This document shows positions 7,650-14,014 of a stretch of DNA of 64,000 nucleotides, piece by piece (position 1 is the stretch's first letter; each line of letters begins with the position of its first letter). The notes beneath the pieces are model-generated. The model ran no database searches and was not told the DNA's origin. It worked only from the letters and a program-made list of their open reading frames with translations. A program made the position numbers and the translations under genes. The stretch is from an uncultured Eubacteriales bacterium. Lineage in GTDB: Bacteria; Bacillota; Clostridia; Lachnospirales; Lachnospiraceae. Location: positions 39,245 to 103,244 of the forward strand of contig OMWY01000007.1 in the NCBI GenBank assembly GCA_900314885.1. Reading direction: 5' to 3'.

Positions 7650-9506
7650 TTATTTCCTGCTGTCACGTTCCTTTTCCATACGTGAAATATTTGTCTGCTC
7701 AGTGCTGTTAAATGAATCCTTCACAGCCTGCTGGTCGCTCTCTGTCGGTTCGTACCAGTCATATTTACTGTAGTACTCAAGCAAGTCCTTGTTGTTGAAC
7801 TTATAGCCGTGACGGGCATAAATCTCATTTATAGCCTTACGAAGCTTGCTGTCTGAGAGAGCCGCAATCTTCTTCTTGCTGATAACCTTCGTAGAGCTTG
7901 TCGGGAAAATGATTCCCTTCTCTTTGGTTGTAGTGCCTGACGAATCAGAGACTGAAGTCGAATCGTGATCGGTATCATCCGTGTGATCAGAATCTTCATC
8001 GTGATGGGTTACGTCTGTAGTGGTTTCAGTGTTATCTGCGGTATTGTCGCCGTTATCAGCGACATTGTCTTCGTGGTTAAAGCGATCTATATACTGAGTA
8101 ACACAGGTGCTGTACAGGTCCGAAAGGTCCTCAAATCCATAGTAGTACCAGCTCTTATAGACACCATCTTCATCTATAGTCGAATAGAATGTATTCGACG
8201 GTGTTGAATAATTGGTGGTATCTACGTAAACGCTGCCATCCCCGTCCGCTATGATATTTCTGAACATGCAATACCAATAATAGGTTACGGTCTTTTTCTT
8301 TGTAACGGTATTATCGTAGTTAGAAGCCGTCTCTTTTGACTTTACCTGATAAACAAGATATATATCGTTACTATCATACCCGGCATCGGAGGACTTAGGA
8401 GTCAGCATATATTCGCCAAGATAGGTCATGCCCTTGAATTCTACATCGCTGTCAAAATATTGAGCGACATGAGCATTAAGGGCGTCTTCCGCCTGCTGCT
8501 TCATAACGCTAAGGGTATCATCAGGTATTTCACTTAATTTCTCTACGTAATTAGCCAGTCCCGATACAGTGAATTCCTTTGTTTCGGAGGAAGGAACCTT
8601 ACCATAATTCTGTATGCAGTAGTCACTCAGCTCACTGCCGTCGTAAGACCTGACAGTAACTGTAACGGTATTTCCGTTTGACAGACCGTCATACTTGTCT
8701 AATTCGAATGAAAGGCTGTCTGCCCACGAAGCATTGCTTGTATCCAGCTCGGCAGTTCCGTTTGGCGCTATCCCGCTGAAATTAACCTCAAGTCCTTCAA
8801 ACGGGTCAAAGCTTTCAACCTTCTCAAGTCCTTCTACTTTGAATTCCTTATCCTCGTGCAGAAGCTTTATACCCGTAATTTTCTCAAAATCGTCATCGAC
8901 GATCCATGTTACGGTAACTGTGTCACCGCTATTAAGCCCTTCTGTCTTGTCAAACGAATAGTCTATTGATCCCGATACAAGCTCTCTAACGCCCTCATTG
9001 CCAAGACCCGCTAAGAGCTTCATCTCGTAGTCATCTGAATTGGCATACTTCTTAAGCCTCTTCGTCACCTGTTTCATGTTGTCAGAGATAAACCTATCAC
9101 TGTCAAATGACGACTCCGCCTTTCCATAACCCTCATAGCCGCTGAAGGTGACAGTCATATAGTCATTGAGATCAACCCTCTTCGCAAGCATTCCCGGGAA
9201 AAAGGTCTTCATAATCAAATATATTATAAGAACAGCCACCAGGCCACAGGCTACCCCGATTCCTACCTTCGCGCCGGTTGAAAGAGGCTTCCTTGGAGGC
9301 TTTGTGGCATAAGCCTTGGGCATACCATTAAACTGTGCCTGACCCTGATACTGATAGCCATAGCCTCCCTGAGGTCCTTGTGGTGGAGGTGTCATACCCT
9401 GATTATTACCCTGTTCATTAGCAGATTCACTGTTAAGCTTCGTCCCGCAGTATTTGCAGAACTTAGCTCCCTCCGCGTTTTCCTTGCCGCAATTTGGACA
9501 AATCAT
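7650..9506 (-). CDS. Zinc-ribbon membrane protein with C-terminal YARHG domain
   Basis: The function is not known. The start is placed at 9506, where ATG overlaps the upstream esterase stop (ATGA) and AGAAGGGAG precedes it; a longer frame to 9536 exists but lacks this support. The 618-residue protein opens with a zinc ribbon (CPNCGKENAEGAKFCKYCG), then a Gln/Gly/Pro-rich linker. One transmembrane segment sits near residue 95 (KVGIGVACGLVAVLIIYLIM), and a large external region follows with repeated bacterial-Ig-like stretches. After an Asp/Thr/His-rich linker the protein ends in a YARHG domain (INEIYARHGYKF). The pattern resembles a surface protein anchored from the cytoplasmic side, and it is co-transcribed with an amidase. 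Confidence 0.85.
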   Translation of the reverse strand: MICPNCGKENAEGAKFCKYCGTKLNSESANEQGNNQGMTPPPQGPQGGYGYQYQGQAQFNGMPKAYATKPPRKPLSTGAKVGIGVACGLVAVLIIYLIMKTFFPGMLAKRVDLNDYMTVTFSGYEGYGKAESSFDSDRFISDNMKQVTKRLKKYANSDDYEMKLLAGLGNEGVRELVSGSIDYSFDKTEGLNSGDTVTVTWIVDDDFEKITGIKLLHEDKEFKVEGLEKVESFDPFEGLEVNFSGIAPNGTAELDTSNASWADSLSFELDKYDGLSNGNTVTVTVRSYDGSELSDYCIQNYGKVPSSETKEFTVSGLANYVEKLSEIPDDTLSVMKQQAEDALNAHVAQYFDSDVEFKGMTYLGEYMLTPKSSDAGYDSNDIYLVYQVKSKETASNYDNTVTKKKTVTYYWYCMFRNIIADGDGSVYVDTTNYSTPSNTFYSTIDEDGVYKSWYYYGFEDLSDLYSTCVTQYIDRFNHEDNVADNGDNTADNTETTTDVTHHDEDSDHTDDTDHDSTSVSDSSGTTTKEKGIIFPTSSTKVISKKKIAALSDSKLRKAINEIYARHGYKFNNKDLLEYYSKYDWYEPTESDQQAVKDSFNSTEQTNISRMEKERDSRK

Positions 9507-10168
9507 ATATTTTCTCCCTTCTGATTTAATAACCATTCAATTCCCTTGGCGCACCTCTTGTCACTGTCTACAAAGTGATTTCCCTCATTCCATTCAAGAA
9601 TGCAGTTCTTTCCGTGCTCCTTTAAAATGTCATACTGGGTTCTTATACAGTCTCCCACGGCCGCCATAATTTTATTCCTCGCCTTCTCTTCCTTCCTGCC
9701 AAGGCTAAGGTAAACATTATCGCACATGAGAGGCTTCTCCTTAGCGTAATCTATCCACCCCGGATACCAGACGGATGGCGATACGGCGGCGATTCCCGCG
9801 AATATATCACATTTTCCCGCCATCCATAGAGCAAAAAGACCCGCAAGAGAATATCCGATCAGATATATCTTTTTATTAGCAGCGCGGAAATTCTTCGGAA
9901 TTTCATTAAGGATTGAGATAACCTCATCATATGCCACATCGATATGACCGGCGAAGTTTTCCTTGCCGAATACCGGCTCCGTATACCATGGCGATAAGTC
10001 AGAAAACCAGTCATTTACGCAATAGGCTATAAGGCAGAAGTCATCCGCGGCATTTTTCCTCGCTTCAGAAACCTCGTCCTCCATAAGCTCAAGATCATGC
10101 TCGTCGACCGGCTGAATGAAGATATTCCTCGACTCTCTGTTTCCAAAAATCAGTCTGTCCTCTGTCAA
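9503..10168 (-). CDS. Alpha/beta-hydrolase, esterase-like
   Basis: This 221-residue protein has an alpha/beta-hydrolase core. The nucleophile elbow is IGYSLAGLFALW near residue 107, followed by IAAVSPSVWYPGW as in enterochelin-esterase-like and IroE-type enzymes. A late histidine in EGNHFVDSDKR is the probable base. There is no signal peptide, so it is cytoplasmic. Its stop overlaps the start of the zinc-ribbon/YARHG gene by four bases, placing it first in an operon with that gene and the amidase. The substrate is unknown, and a carboxyl-ester hydrolase acting on a small molecule is the most I can infer. Confidence 0.8.
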   Translation of the reverse strand: MTEDRLIFGNRESRNIFIQPVDEHDLELMEDEVSEARKNAADDFCLIAYCVNDWFSDLSPWYTEPVFGKENFAGHIDVAYDEVISILNEIPKNFRAANKKIYLIGYSLAGLFALWMAGKCDIFAGIAAVSPSVWYPGWIDYAKEKPLMCDNVYLSLGRKEEKARNKIMAAVGDCIRTQYDILKEHGKNCILEWNEGNHFVDSDKRCAKGIEWLLNQKGENI

Positions 10169-10230
10169 TGTCCCGCTCCCTCTATTTATTATTAAAACCT
10201 AATCAATGATAATTCATAAAACTCACTTTG

Positions 10231-11034
10231 TCAAGGCAAATATGCCAAAGACGCCCCAAAGAGAAAACATGGTATCAGTATGATCAGAGTAATTATTCTT
10301 CTTCTGATTCTATTTTTATGGAGTACCTTCGGGTCGACAACCTTCTTCTCAGGTAAATCCATTAGATATAATATTATCTCTGAAGAACCGAAAATGAAAT
10401 AGGAATTAATCAGGAAGAGATATGCCGCTCCTCCAAGCATGCGCCAGTTTCCACTCGCAAGCGAATATCCGCATGTGCAGAGCGGCGGCATAAGGGCTGT
10501 CGCAATAGCAACCCCCGGTATTACATTATTTGCCTTATCCTTACGTGTGTTTCCTATAATTCCCGCAACGCCACCGAAAATAGCTATCAGCACATCATAA
10601 AAGGACGGCGAAGTCCTCGCAAGCAGCTCGCTCGTGGGAGTCTTAATCGGCGCCAGCAGGAAAAATATTGTTGATGTCAGAAGGCTAATAATTATCTGCA
10701 CCGCGAAGCCTATGCCATGAATAACAAGCATATCTTTATTTCCGGTAACCGTGCCATAGGCAAGAGCCAGGATACTTCCCATAAGTGGGCTTATAAGCAT
10801 CGCTCCGATTATAACTGCCGTTGAGTTATTTAAGAGTCCGATTGAAGCTATCATAATCGCGCATACAAGGATTACAGCGTTAGTACCGGTCACCCTGCCT
10901 CCGTCGGCTATGCGCTGCTTTATATCCTCAGGGTCCGCCTGGTCACCCTTAATGGAAAATATTATTTCAAAAGCCCTCCGTGCCCGGCTTTTCTTCTTGC
11001 TAAGATTTTCCTTCTCTTCCTTTAAGTCTGTCAT
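10231..11034 (-). CDS. DUF389 family membrane protein
   Basis: This is a multi-pass membrane protein of unknown function. I use the ATG at 11034, which follows GGAGGT by 8 bases, rather than the longer frame starting at 11100. After a charged N-terminus (MTDLKEEKENL) come hydrophobic segments with DUF389 hallmarks: VILVCAIMIASIGLLNNSTAV, IIGAMLISPLMGSILALAYG near residue 80, and GVAIATALMPPLCTCGYSLA near 195. The length of 267 residues fits the short bacterial forms. It stands alone, pointing away from the small gene at 11150, and nothing nearby hints at its role. Confidence 0.85.
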   Translation of the reverse strand: MTDLKEEKENLSKKKSRARRAFEIIFSIKGDQADPEDIKQRIADGGRVTGTNAVILVCAIMIASIGLLNNSTAVIIGAMLISPLMGSILALAYGTVTGNKDMLVIHGIGFAVQIIISLLTSTIFFLLAPIKTPTSELLARTSPSFYDVLIAIFGGVAGIIGNTRKDKANNVIPGVAIATALMPPLCTCGYSLASGNWRMLGGAAYLFLINSYFIFGSSEIILYLMDLPEKKVVDPKVLHKNRIRRRIITLIILIPCFLFGASLAYLP

Positions 11035-11090
11035 TTCTTTATACCTCCATCCCGACCATTCTATCACAACGAATACCCTGTTGCAAGCAA

Positions 11091-11118
11091 AAGAGAGCAT
11101 ACATTGTATGCTCTCTTT
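11091..11118. terminator. Terminator hairpin after the small gene at 11150
   Basis: AAGAGAGCATAC (11091-11102) pairs with GTATGCTCTCTT (11106-11117). On the reverse strand the stem is followed by TTTTG, and on the forward strand by TTATATTATT. It ends reverse transcription from the sORF (and possibly vapBC) before the DUF389 gene. Confidence 0.75.
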
Positions 11119-11149
11119 ATATTATTGTTACCGATAAACATTCTCAAGA

Positions 11150-11242
11150 CTATAGAGCCCGCATCTCTTCCACACTAAATTCGTGTTGCTCGATCCGCTT
11201 GCGAAACCTCCGGTCTAGTTTTCTGATATAGATTGTTGTCAT
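11150..11242 (-). CDS. Small protein gene, 30 residues, own promoter
   Basis: An ATG at 11242 follows AAGGGGG by five bases and opens a 30-codon frame, MTTIYIRKLDRRFRKRIEQH then EFSVEEMRAL, ending TAG at 11150. A sigma-A promoter (TTGACA-17-TAAACT) lies about 30 bases upstream and a terminator hairpin about 30 bases downstream, so the unit is complete. The product is basic in its first half and acidic near the end, and probably helical. I recognise no family. Its position directly after vapBC may mean it belongs to that cassette, or it may be an independent small regulator. Confidence 0.6.
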   Translation of the reverse strand: MTTIYIRKLDRRFRKRIEQHEFSVEEMRAL

Positions 11243-11273
11243 AAAATCCCCCTTGTTTTGTAAATTCTTTTAC

Positions 11274-11302
11274 AGTTTAGCGCACGATTTGCGATATGTC
11301 AA
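11274..11302 (-). promoter_or_regulatory. Sigma-A promoter of the 30-residue gene
   Basis: The reverse strand has TTGACA (11302-11297), a 17-base spacer and TAAACT (11279-11274). The predicted start is near 11267, about 25 bases before the ATG. The promoter sits just after the vapC stop codon. Confidence 0.75.
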
Positions 11303-11311
11303 GTTTATTTT

Positions 11312-11737
11312 CTAATCGTTTGTCAGATCCCCGGGTGTACGCCAATTTTCGACATGAAGCCTGTCAACATCTTCGAAATCCTTAATATTATCAGTCACTA
11401 ATGTGAATCCATATGCTCGAGCATGAGCTGCTATCATCCTGTCACGATCATGAGTGGGCTGATAACTGCATTTTTTCTTAAGTTCAGCTAAAAGAAGTCC
11501 AAATTCATTGGCGACAGCCATATCGAAATCATAGATACGGATACCTGATAAGAAAAGTTGTATAGCTATTCGATTTCCTGCAGGATTTGTACTGTTTTCT
11601 ATACCATAAGCAAGTTCCGCATATGTAACTACCGATATGCAGATGTTCTTTCCTACATGATCGGCCACTCTCATGGCACATGCTGAATTTGGATGTCTTA
11701 TGCAAAATATAATGATGTTTGTGTCGAGCATATACAT
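11312..11737 (-). CDS. vapC: VapC-type PIN-domain toxin
   Basis: This is a toxin ribonuclease of the VapBC type II toxin-antitoxin group. At 141 residues it is a single PIN domain, with the first acidic residue in MLDTNIIIFCI, the glutamate in SVVTYAELAYGIEN, and the later aspartates in PTHDRDRMIAAHA and LVTDNIKDFEDV. The spread of four acidic residues around a magnesium site is complete, so the enzyme looks active. It lies two bases after vapB on the same strand. The likely target, by family, is a tRNA or rRNA loop; none can be told from the sequence. Confidence 0.92.
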   Translation of the reverse strand: MYMLDTNIIIFCIRHPNSACAMRVADHVGKNICISVVTYAELAYGIENSTNPAGNRIAIQLFLSGIRIYDFDMAVANEFGLLLAELKKKCSYQPTHDRDRMIAAHARAYGFTLVTDNIKDFEDVDRLHVENWRTPGDLTND

Positions 11738-11739
11738 GG

Positions 11740-11985
11740 TCAGAGATCTATCCTTTCGTTTGGCAATTCCTCCGGTCTGCCATCAACCATAAAATCCTCG
11801 GTAAACATGTTAAGTCCCCGCAAATAAGAATCCTTGAGTGAATCGACCGGAGTAATAATTAATGTATTGCCGATTTTGTTAATATAAAGCTTATCGTCCA
11901 TATCGGGGAAGCGATATTCTTTTGGTATCCTTACAGCCTGGCTTCTGCCTGACATAAAAGGTTTCGTTAGTGTAATTTCACTCAT
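11740..11985 (-). CDS. vapB: VapB-type antitoxin (AbrB/SpoVT fold)
   Basis: This is the antitoxin partner of the PIN toxin. ATG at 11985 is chosen because ACAGGAGGT lies nine bases upstream; a longer frame begins inside the promoter. The 81-residue product has the swapped-hairpin DNA-binding start of VapB/MazE proteins (TKPFMSGRSQAVRIPKEYRF) and a C-terminal tail that would wrap the toxin (SYLRGLNMFTEDF). It comes first in the operon. A 16-bp perfect palindrome over its -10 box is the natural autoregulatory site. Confidence 0.9.
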   Translation of the reverse strand: MSEITLTKPFMSGRSQAVRIPKEYRFPDMDDKLYINKIGNTLIITPVDSLKDSYLRGLNMFTEDFMVDGRPEELPNERIDL

Positions 11986-12007
11986 AATCTGTACCTCCTG
12001 TAAAAAT

Positions 12008-12036
12008 AATATATCATGATATATCTCGTCTGTCAA
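12008..12036 (-). promoter_or_regulatory. vapBC promoter with 16-bp palindromic operator
   Basis: TTGACA (12036-12031), a 17-base spacer and TATATT (12013-12008) form the promoter. The perfect palindrome ATATATCATGATATAT (12009-12024) covers the -10 and half the spacer. By analogy with other VapBC loci this is where the complex would repress its own transcription. Confidence 0.8.
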
Positions 12037-12080
12037 TACCTCATAACTTTCGACCTAATAATATATTTTTAAAAAAATGC

Positions 12081-12109
12081 TTGCATTTTGGAAACATTTG
12101 TGTTAGAAT
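12081..12109 (+). promoter_or_regulatory. Sigma-A promoter of the DUF2798 gene
   Basis: TTGCAT (12081-12086), a 17-base spacer and TAGAAT (12104-12109) predict a start near 12116. That leaves about 75 bases of leader, which contains a terminator-like hairpin before the ribosome site. Confidence 0.6.
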
Positions 12110-12131
12110 AAACACAATTAATGGTAGTCGC

Positions 12132-12169
12132 AGAGAGAATCGAGACAAAAGTTTCGGTTCTCTCTTTTT
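12132..12169 (+). terminator. Attenuator-like hairpin in the DUF2798 leader
   Basis: A 15-bp stem, AGAGAGAATCGAGAC (12132-12146) with GTTTCGGTTCTCTCT (12151-12165), has an AAAA loop and is followed by TTTTGCGTTTTG. It has the form of an intrinsic terminator but lies between promoter and ribosome site, so it probably controls read-through into the gene. No known riboswitch aptamer fits in the roughly 15 bases ahead of it. Confidence 0.6.
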
Positions 12170-12190
12170 GCGTTTTGAAAGGAGTTTTAT

Positions 12191-12658
12191 ATGCCAAAGA
12201 CAAAATTAGAGAACCTCGTATTTACTGCCGTTATGGCCTTTGTAATGGTCTATGGAATGATATGCTATAACATTTCCATAGACAGAGGAGCATGCACAAA
12301 TGATGTATTCCTCTTGGCTTTTCATGAACTAATCATCATGTGGCCAATAGCGATTTTCTTAGAACTGTTTGTAGTCGGGAAAATCGCTCCAAAGCTCGCC
12401 TTCTCTTTTATGAGACCTTCAGACAGGCCGGAATTGATTACATATGCTGTATCATTCTGCATCTGCGCCCTTATGTGTCCTATGATGAGTCTCATTGCGA
12501 CAATTCTTTTTAAGGAACCTAGCCTTGGAGCTTACGCTGAAACCTGGGCTATGAACCTGCCTGCCGCCTACGCCATGCAGTTCATTATAGCCGGCCCGCT
12601 TGTGCGCTTCCTCTTCAGAGCAATATTCAGACGTAATGAAGCGAGACCTGAAGCGTAA
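12191..12658 (+). CDS. DUF2798 family membrane protein
   Basis: This is a 155-residue membrane protein with four hydrophobic segments, arranged as two DUF2798 repeats. The first begins FTAVMAFVMVYGMICYNI and the second YAVSFCICALMCPMMSLIAT; each repeat ends in a short helix leading to PL or AP. AAAGGAG precedes the ATG by eight bases. The family's function is not established. It is the only forward-strand gene between 1 and 19.9 kb, and its leader carries a terminator-like hairpin, suggesting regulation at transcript elongation. Confidence 0.85.
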   Translation: MPKTKLENLVFTAVMAFVMVYGMICYNISIDRGACTNDVFLLAFHELIIMWPIAIFLELFVVGKIAPKLAFSFMRPSDRPELITYAVSFCICALMCPMMSLIATILFKEPSLGAYAETWAMNLPAAYAMQFIIAGPLVRFLFRAIFRRNEARPEA

Positions 12659-12661
12659 GTA

Positions 12662-12686
12662 AAGGCTCCCTCTTTGTGGGAGCCTT
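12662..12686 (+). terminator. Terminator after the DUF2798 gene
   Basis: AAGGCTCCC (12662-12670) pairs with GGGAGCCTT (12678-12686). It starts three bases after the stop codon; the following T-tract is weak (AATATT). Confidence 0.7.
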
Positions 12687-12692
12687 AATATT

Positions 12693-12726
12693 CCGTGTCC
12701 GGCTCCACGTCAGTGGTGCCTGACTC
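12693..12726. repeat. Interspersed repeat family D, copy 1
   Basis: The sequence runs CCGTGTCCGGCTC, a short centre, then GGTGCCTGACTC. It is the reverse complement of a copy at 35677-35713, which reads GAGTCAGGCACC ... GAGCCAGACACGG. The two arms of each copy can pair with one another through G-U wobbles. Confidence 0.65.
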
Positions 12727-12771
12727 AAAATAGAAAAGAACAAAGATAAGATTAGATTTTTGTCGTAGCCA

Positions 12772-12897
12772 ACTATAGTAAGCGTCTTTACAGACGCTTA
12801 CAGTTCCCACGGAATAGCCGTGGGTCCCTCTCTACGACTATCTTTTATCTTAGCCAACTTTCCCACTGCCCGTTGGGCAGCGGGCCCCTCTCTAAGA
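12772..12897. other. Two tandem structured elements with covarying closing stems
   Basis: Element 1 (12772-12838) is closed by GTCGTAG/CTACGAC, element 2 (12848-12897) by TCTTAG/CTAAGA. Inside each closing stem are the same single-stranded blocks, CCAACT on the left and CCCTCT on the right, around a GC-rich hairpin (CCCACGG/CCGTGGG; CCCACTGCCC/GGGCAGCGGG). Element 1 has one extra hairpin (GTAAGCGTCT/AGACGCTTAC). Different closing sequences with pairing kept suggest a structured RNA or a structured repeat. The pair fills the gap between two convergent genes and touches the stop codon of the next one. Confidence 0.6.
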
Positions 12898-13215
12898 TTA
12901 TCCGTGTAATCCCTCTGACTGTCTTTCCATGTCTTCTACGACTATATCGTAGATCTCACCGAGGGTCCTGCAGTAGGCGAGGGTATCCCAAGGCTCGTTT
13001 GTGTGGTAGTGAAGCTTAATCGTCGCCTTTGCGCCACCCACCTCATCTTCAGCGGTATCACCGGCTACAATCAGGCTGTCACCGTGAAATGTTCCGATAA
13101 TGTGATCTCTTATCTCATCTACGAGATCATCACACTCATCCTCGTCAGCTCCGTAGACATCAAGCAAGAGCTGGGTGTCGTACCTGAATTCGATTTTCTG
13201 TTCTCTCTGTATCAT
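12898..13215 (-). CDS. Stand-alone protein resembling the middle domain of FakA/YloV fatty-acid kinase
   Basis: This 105-residue protein matches, by motif order, the central domain that follows DAK2 in FakA (YloV) proteins. It has the pattern FRYDTQLLL, GDSLIVAGD near residue 46, KLHYHTNEPWDTL near 70, and a closing stretch of GEIYDIVVEDMERQ. In FakA these read GDSLVVVGD ... KVHVHTN.P. The ATP-binding DAK2 domain and the C-terminal domain are absent, so it cannot be a kinase alone. It is acidic and has no signal peptide. It could be a regulatory partner of the true FakA or a relic of a larger gene, but the frame is clean with its own ribosome site. Confidence 0.6.
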   Translation of the reverse strand: MIQREQKIEFRYDTQLLLDVYGADEDECDDLVDEIRDHIIGTFHGDSLIVAGDTAEDEVGGAKATIKLHYHTNEPWDTLAYCRTLGEIYDIVVEDMERQSEGLHG

Positions 13216-13273
13216 ATATTTTCCCCTTTCATGAAGCCCACGCAGGTAGACATAATCCGCGAAAGGCTAAAAT

Positions 13274-13996
13274 CTACTTTGTAATAAGGTGTTCGTATTC
13301 TTCTCTTAGCGGCGCTCCGCATTCCTCTACAGAACGCTTCGCAAGGACCTCCATTGCATCAAGGAATCCCGGACCGGTCATTTTATTTCTCTTGAGTATG
13401 GAAAGCTCTGTGCAACCAAGGATTATTACTTCACATCCCTTTTCCTTAAGCTCGCTTCTAACCCTGTTAAAAGGCTCAGTCTCAGGATCCTTTCCAACCT
13501 TCACATCTTCGTAAATGATATGCATGACATCCTTCTGACGGTCAGGCGAAGGAATTTCCGACTCTATTCCTTCAGCGCTTAATGCCTTCTGGAAGAGGCC
13601 GCTTTCTATCGTTCCGTCAGTAGCCATAATTCCTGCCTTCTTGATTCCCTCGCTTTTAAGGTATTTCGCCACCTCGACCGGGAGATTCAGTATAGGCACC
13701 GGAATAATATTATCAAGGTCATGGTGAAAGAAATGAGCCGTAATACAAGGAATAGCGATAAGCTCAGCTCCGTTAACAGCAAGCTCCTTGCCGATTTCAG
13801 CCATCCTAGGGAGCGGATTCTCATCGCTTTTTCCCAAAATATAGGCGGTTCTGTCAGGTATAGAAGGCGCTGAGTGAATCAGTATTTCGAGATGGTCCTG
13901 ATCCCTCGCAACCTCGGTCATATTGGTTATAAGTTCATAAAAGTAGGCGGTGGCAAGTGGCCCCAGGCCGCCTATTATTCCTAAAGTCTTGTACAA
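13274..13996 (-). CDS. Aspartate/glutamate racemase family protein
   Basis: This is a cofactor-independent amino-acid racemase of the Asp/Glu superfamily. The N-terminus has the family signature LGIIGGLGPLATAYFY, and the two catalytic cysteines are present in IAIPCITAHFF near residue 84 and ILGCTELSIL near 193. The 240-residue length is usual. It would interconvert L- and D-aspartate or a close analogue; glutamate is less likely because the start resembles the aspartate-specific branch. It lies 18 bases after the GH32 gene on the same strand, so the two are likely co-transcribed, without an obvious metabolic link. Confidence 0.88.
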   Translation of the reverse strand: MYKTLGIIGGLGPLATAYFYELITNMTEVARDQDHLEILIHSAPSIPDRTAYILGKSDENPLPRMAEIGKELAVNGAELIAIPCITAHFFHHDLDNIIPVPILNLPVEVAKYLKSEGIKKAGIMATDGTIESGLFQKALSAEGIESEIPSPDRQKDVMHIIYEDVKVGKDPETEPFNRVRSELKEKGCEVIILGCTELSILKRNKMTGPGFLDAMEVLAKRSVEECGAPLREEYEHLITK

Positions 13997-14014
13997 AAAA
14001 GAATCCTTCTTCCG

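Noticed and set aside
11035..11100. N-terminal extension of the DUF389 protein to 11100
   Set aside because: The strong GGAGGT site lies before ATG 11034 and the extra residues do not fit the family.
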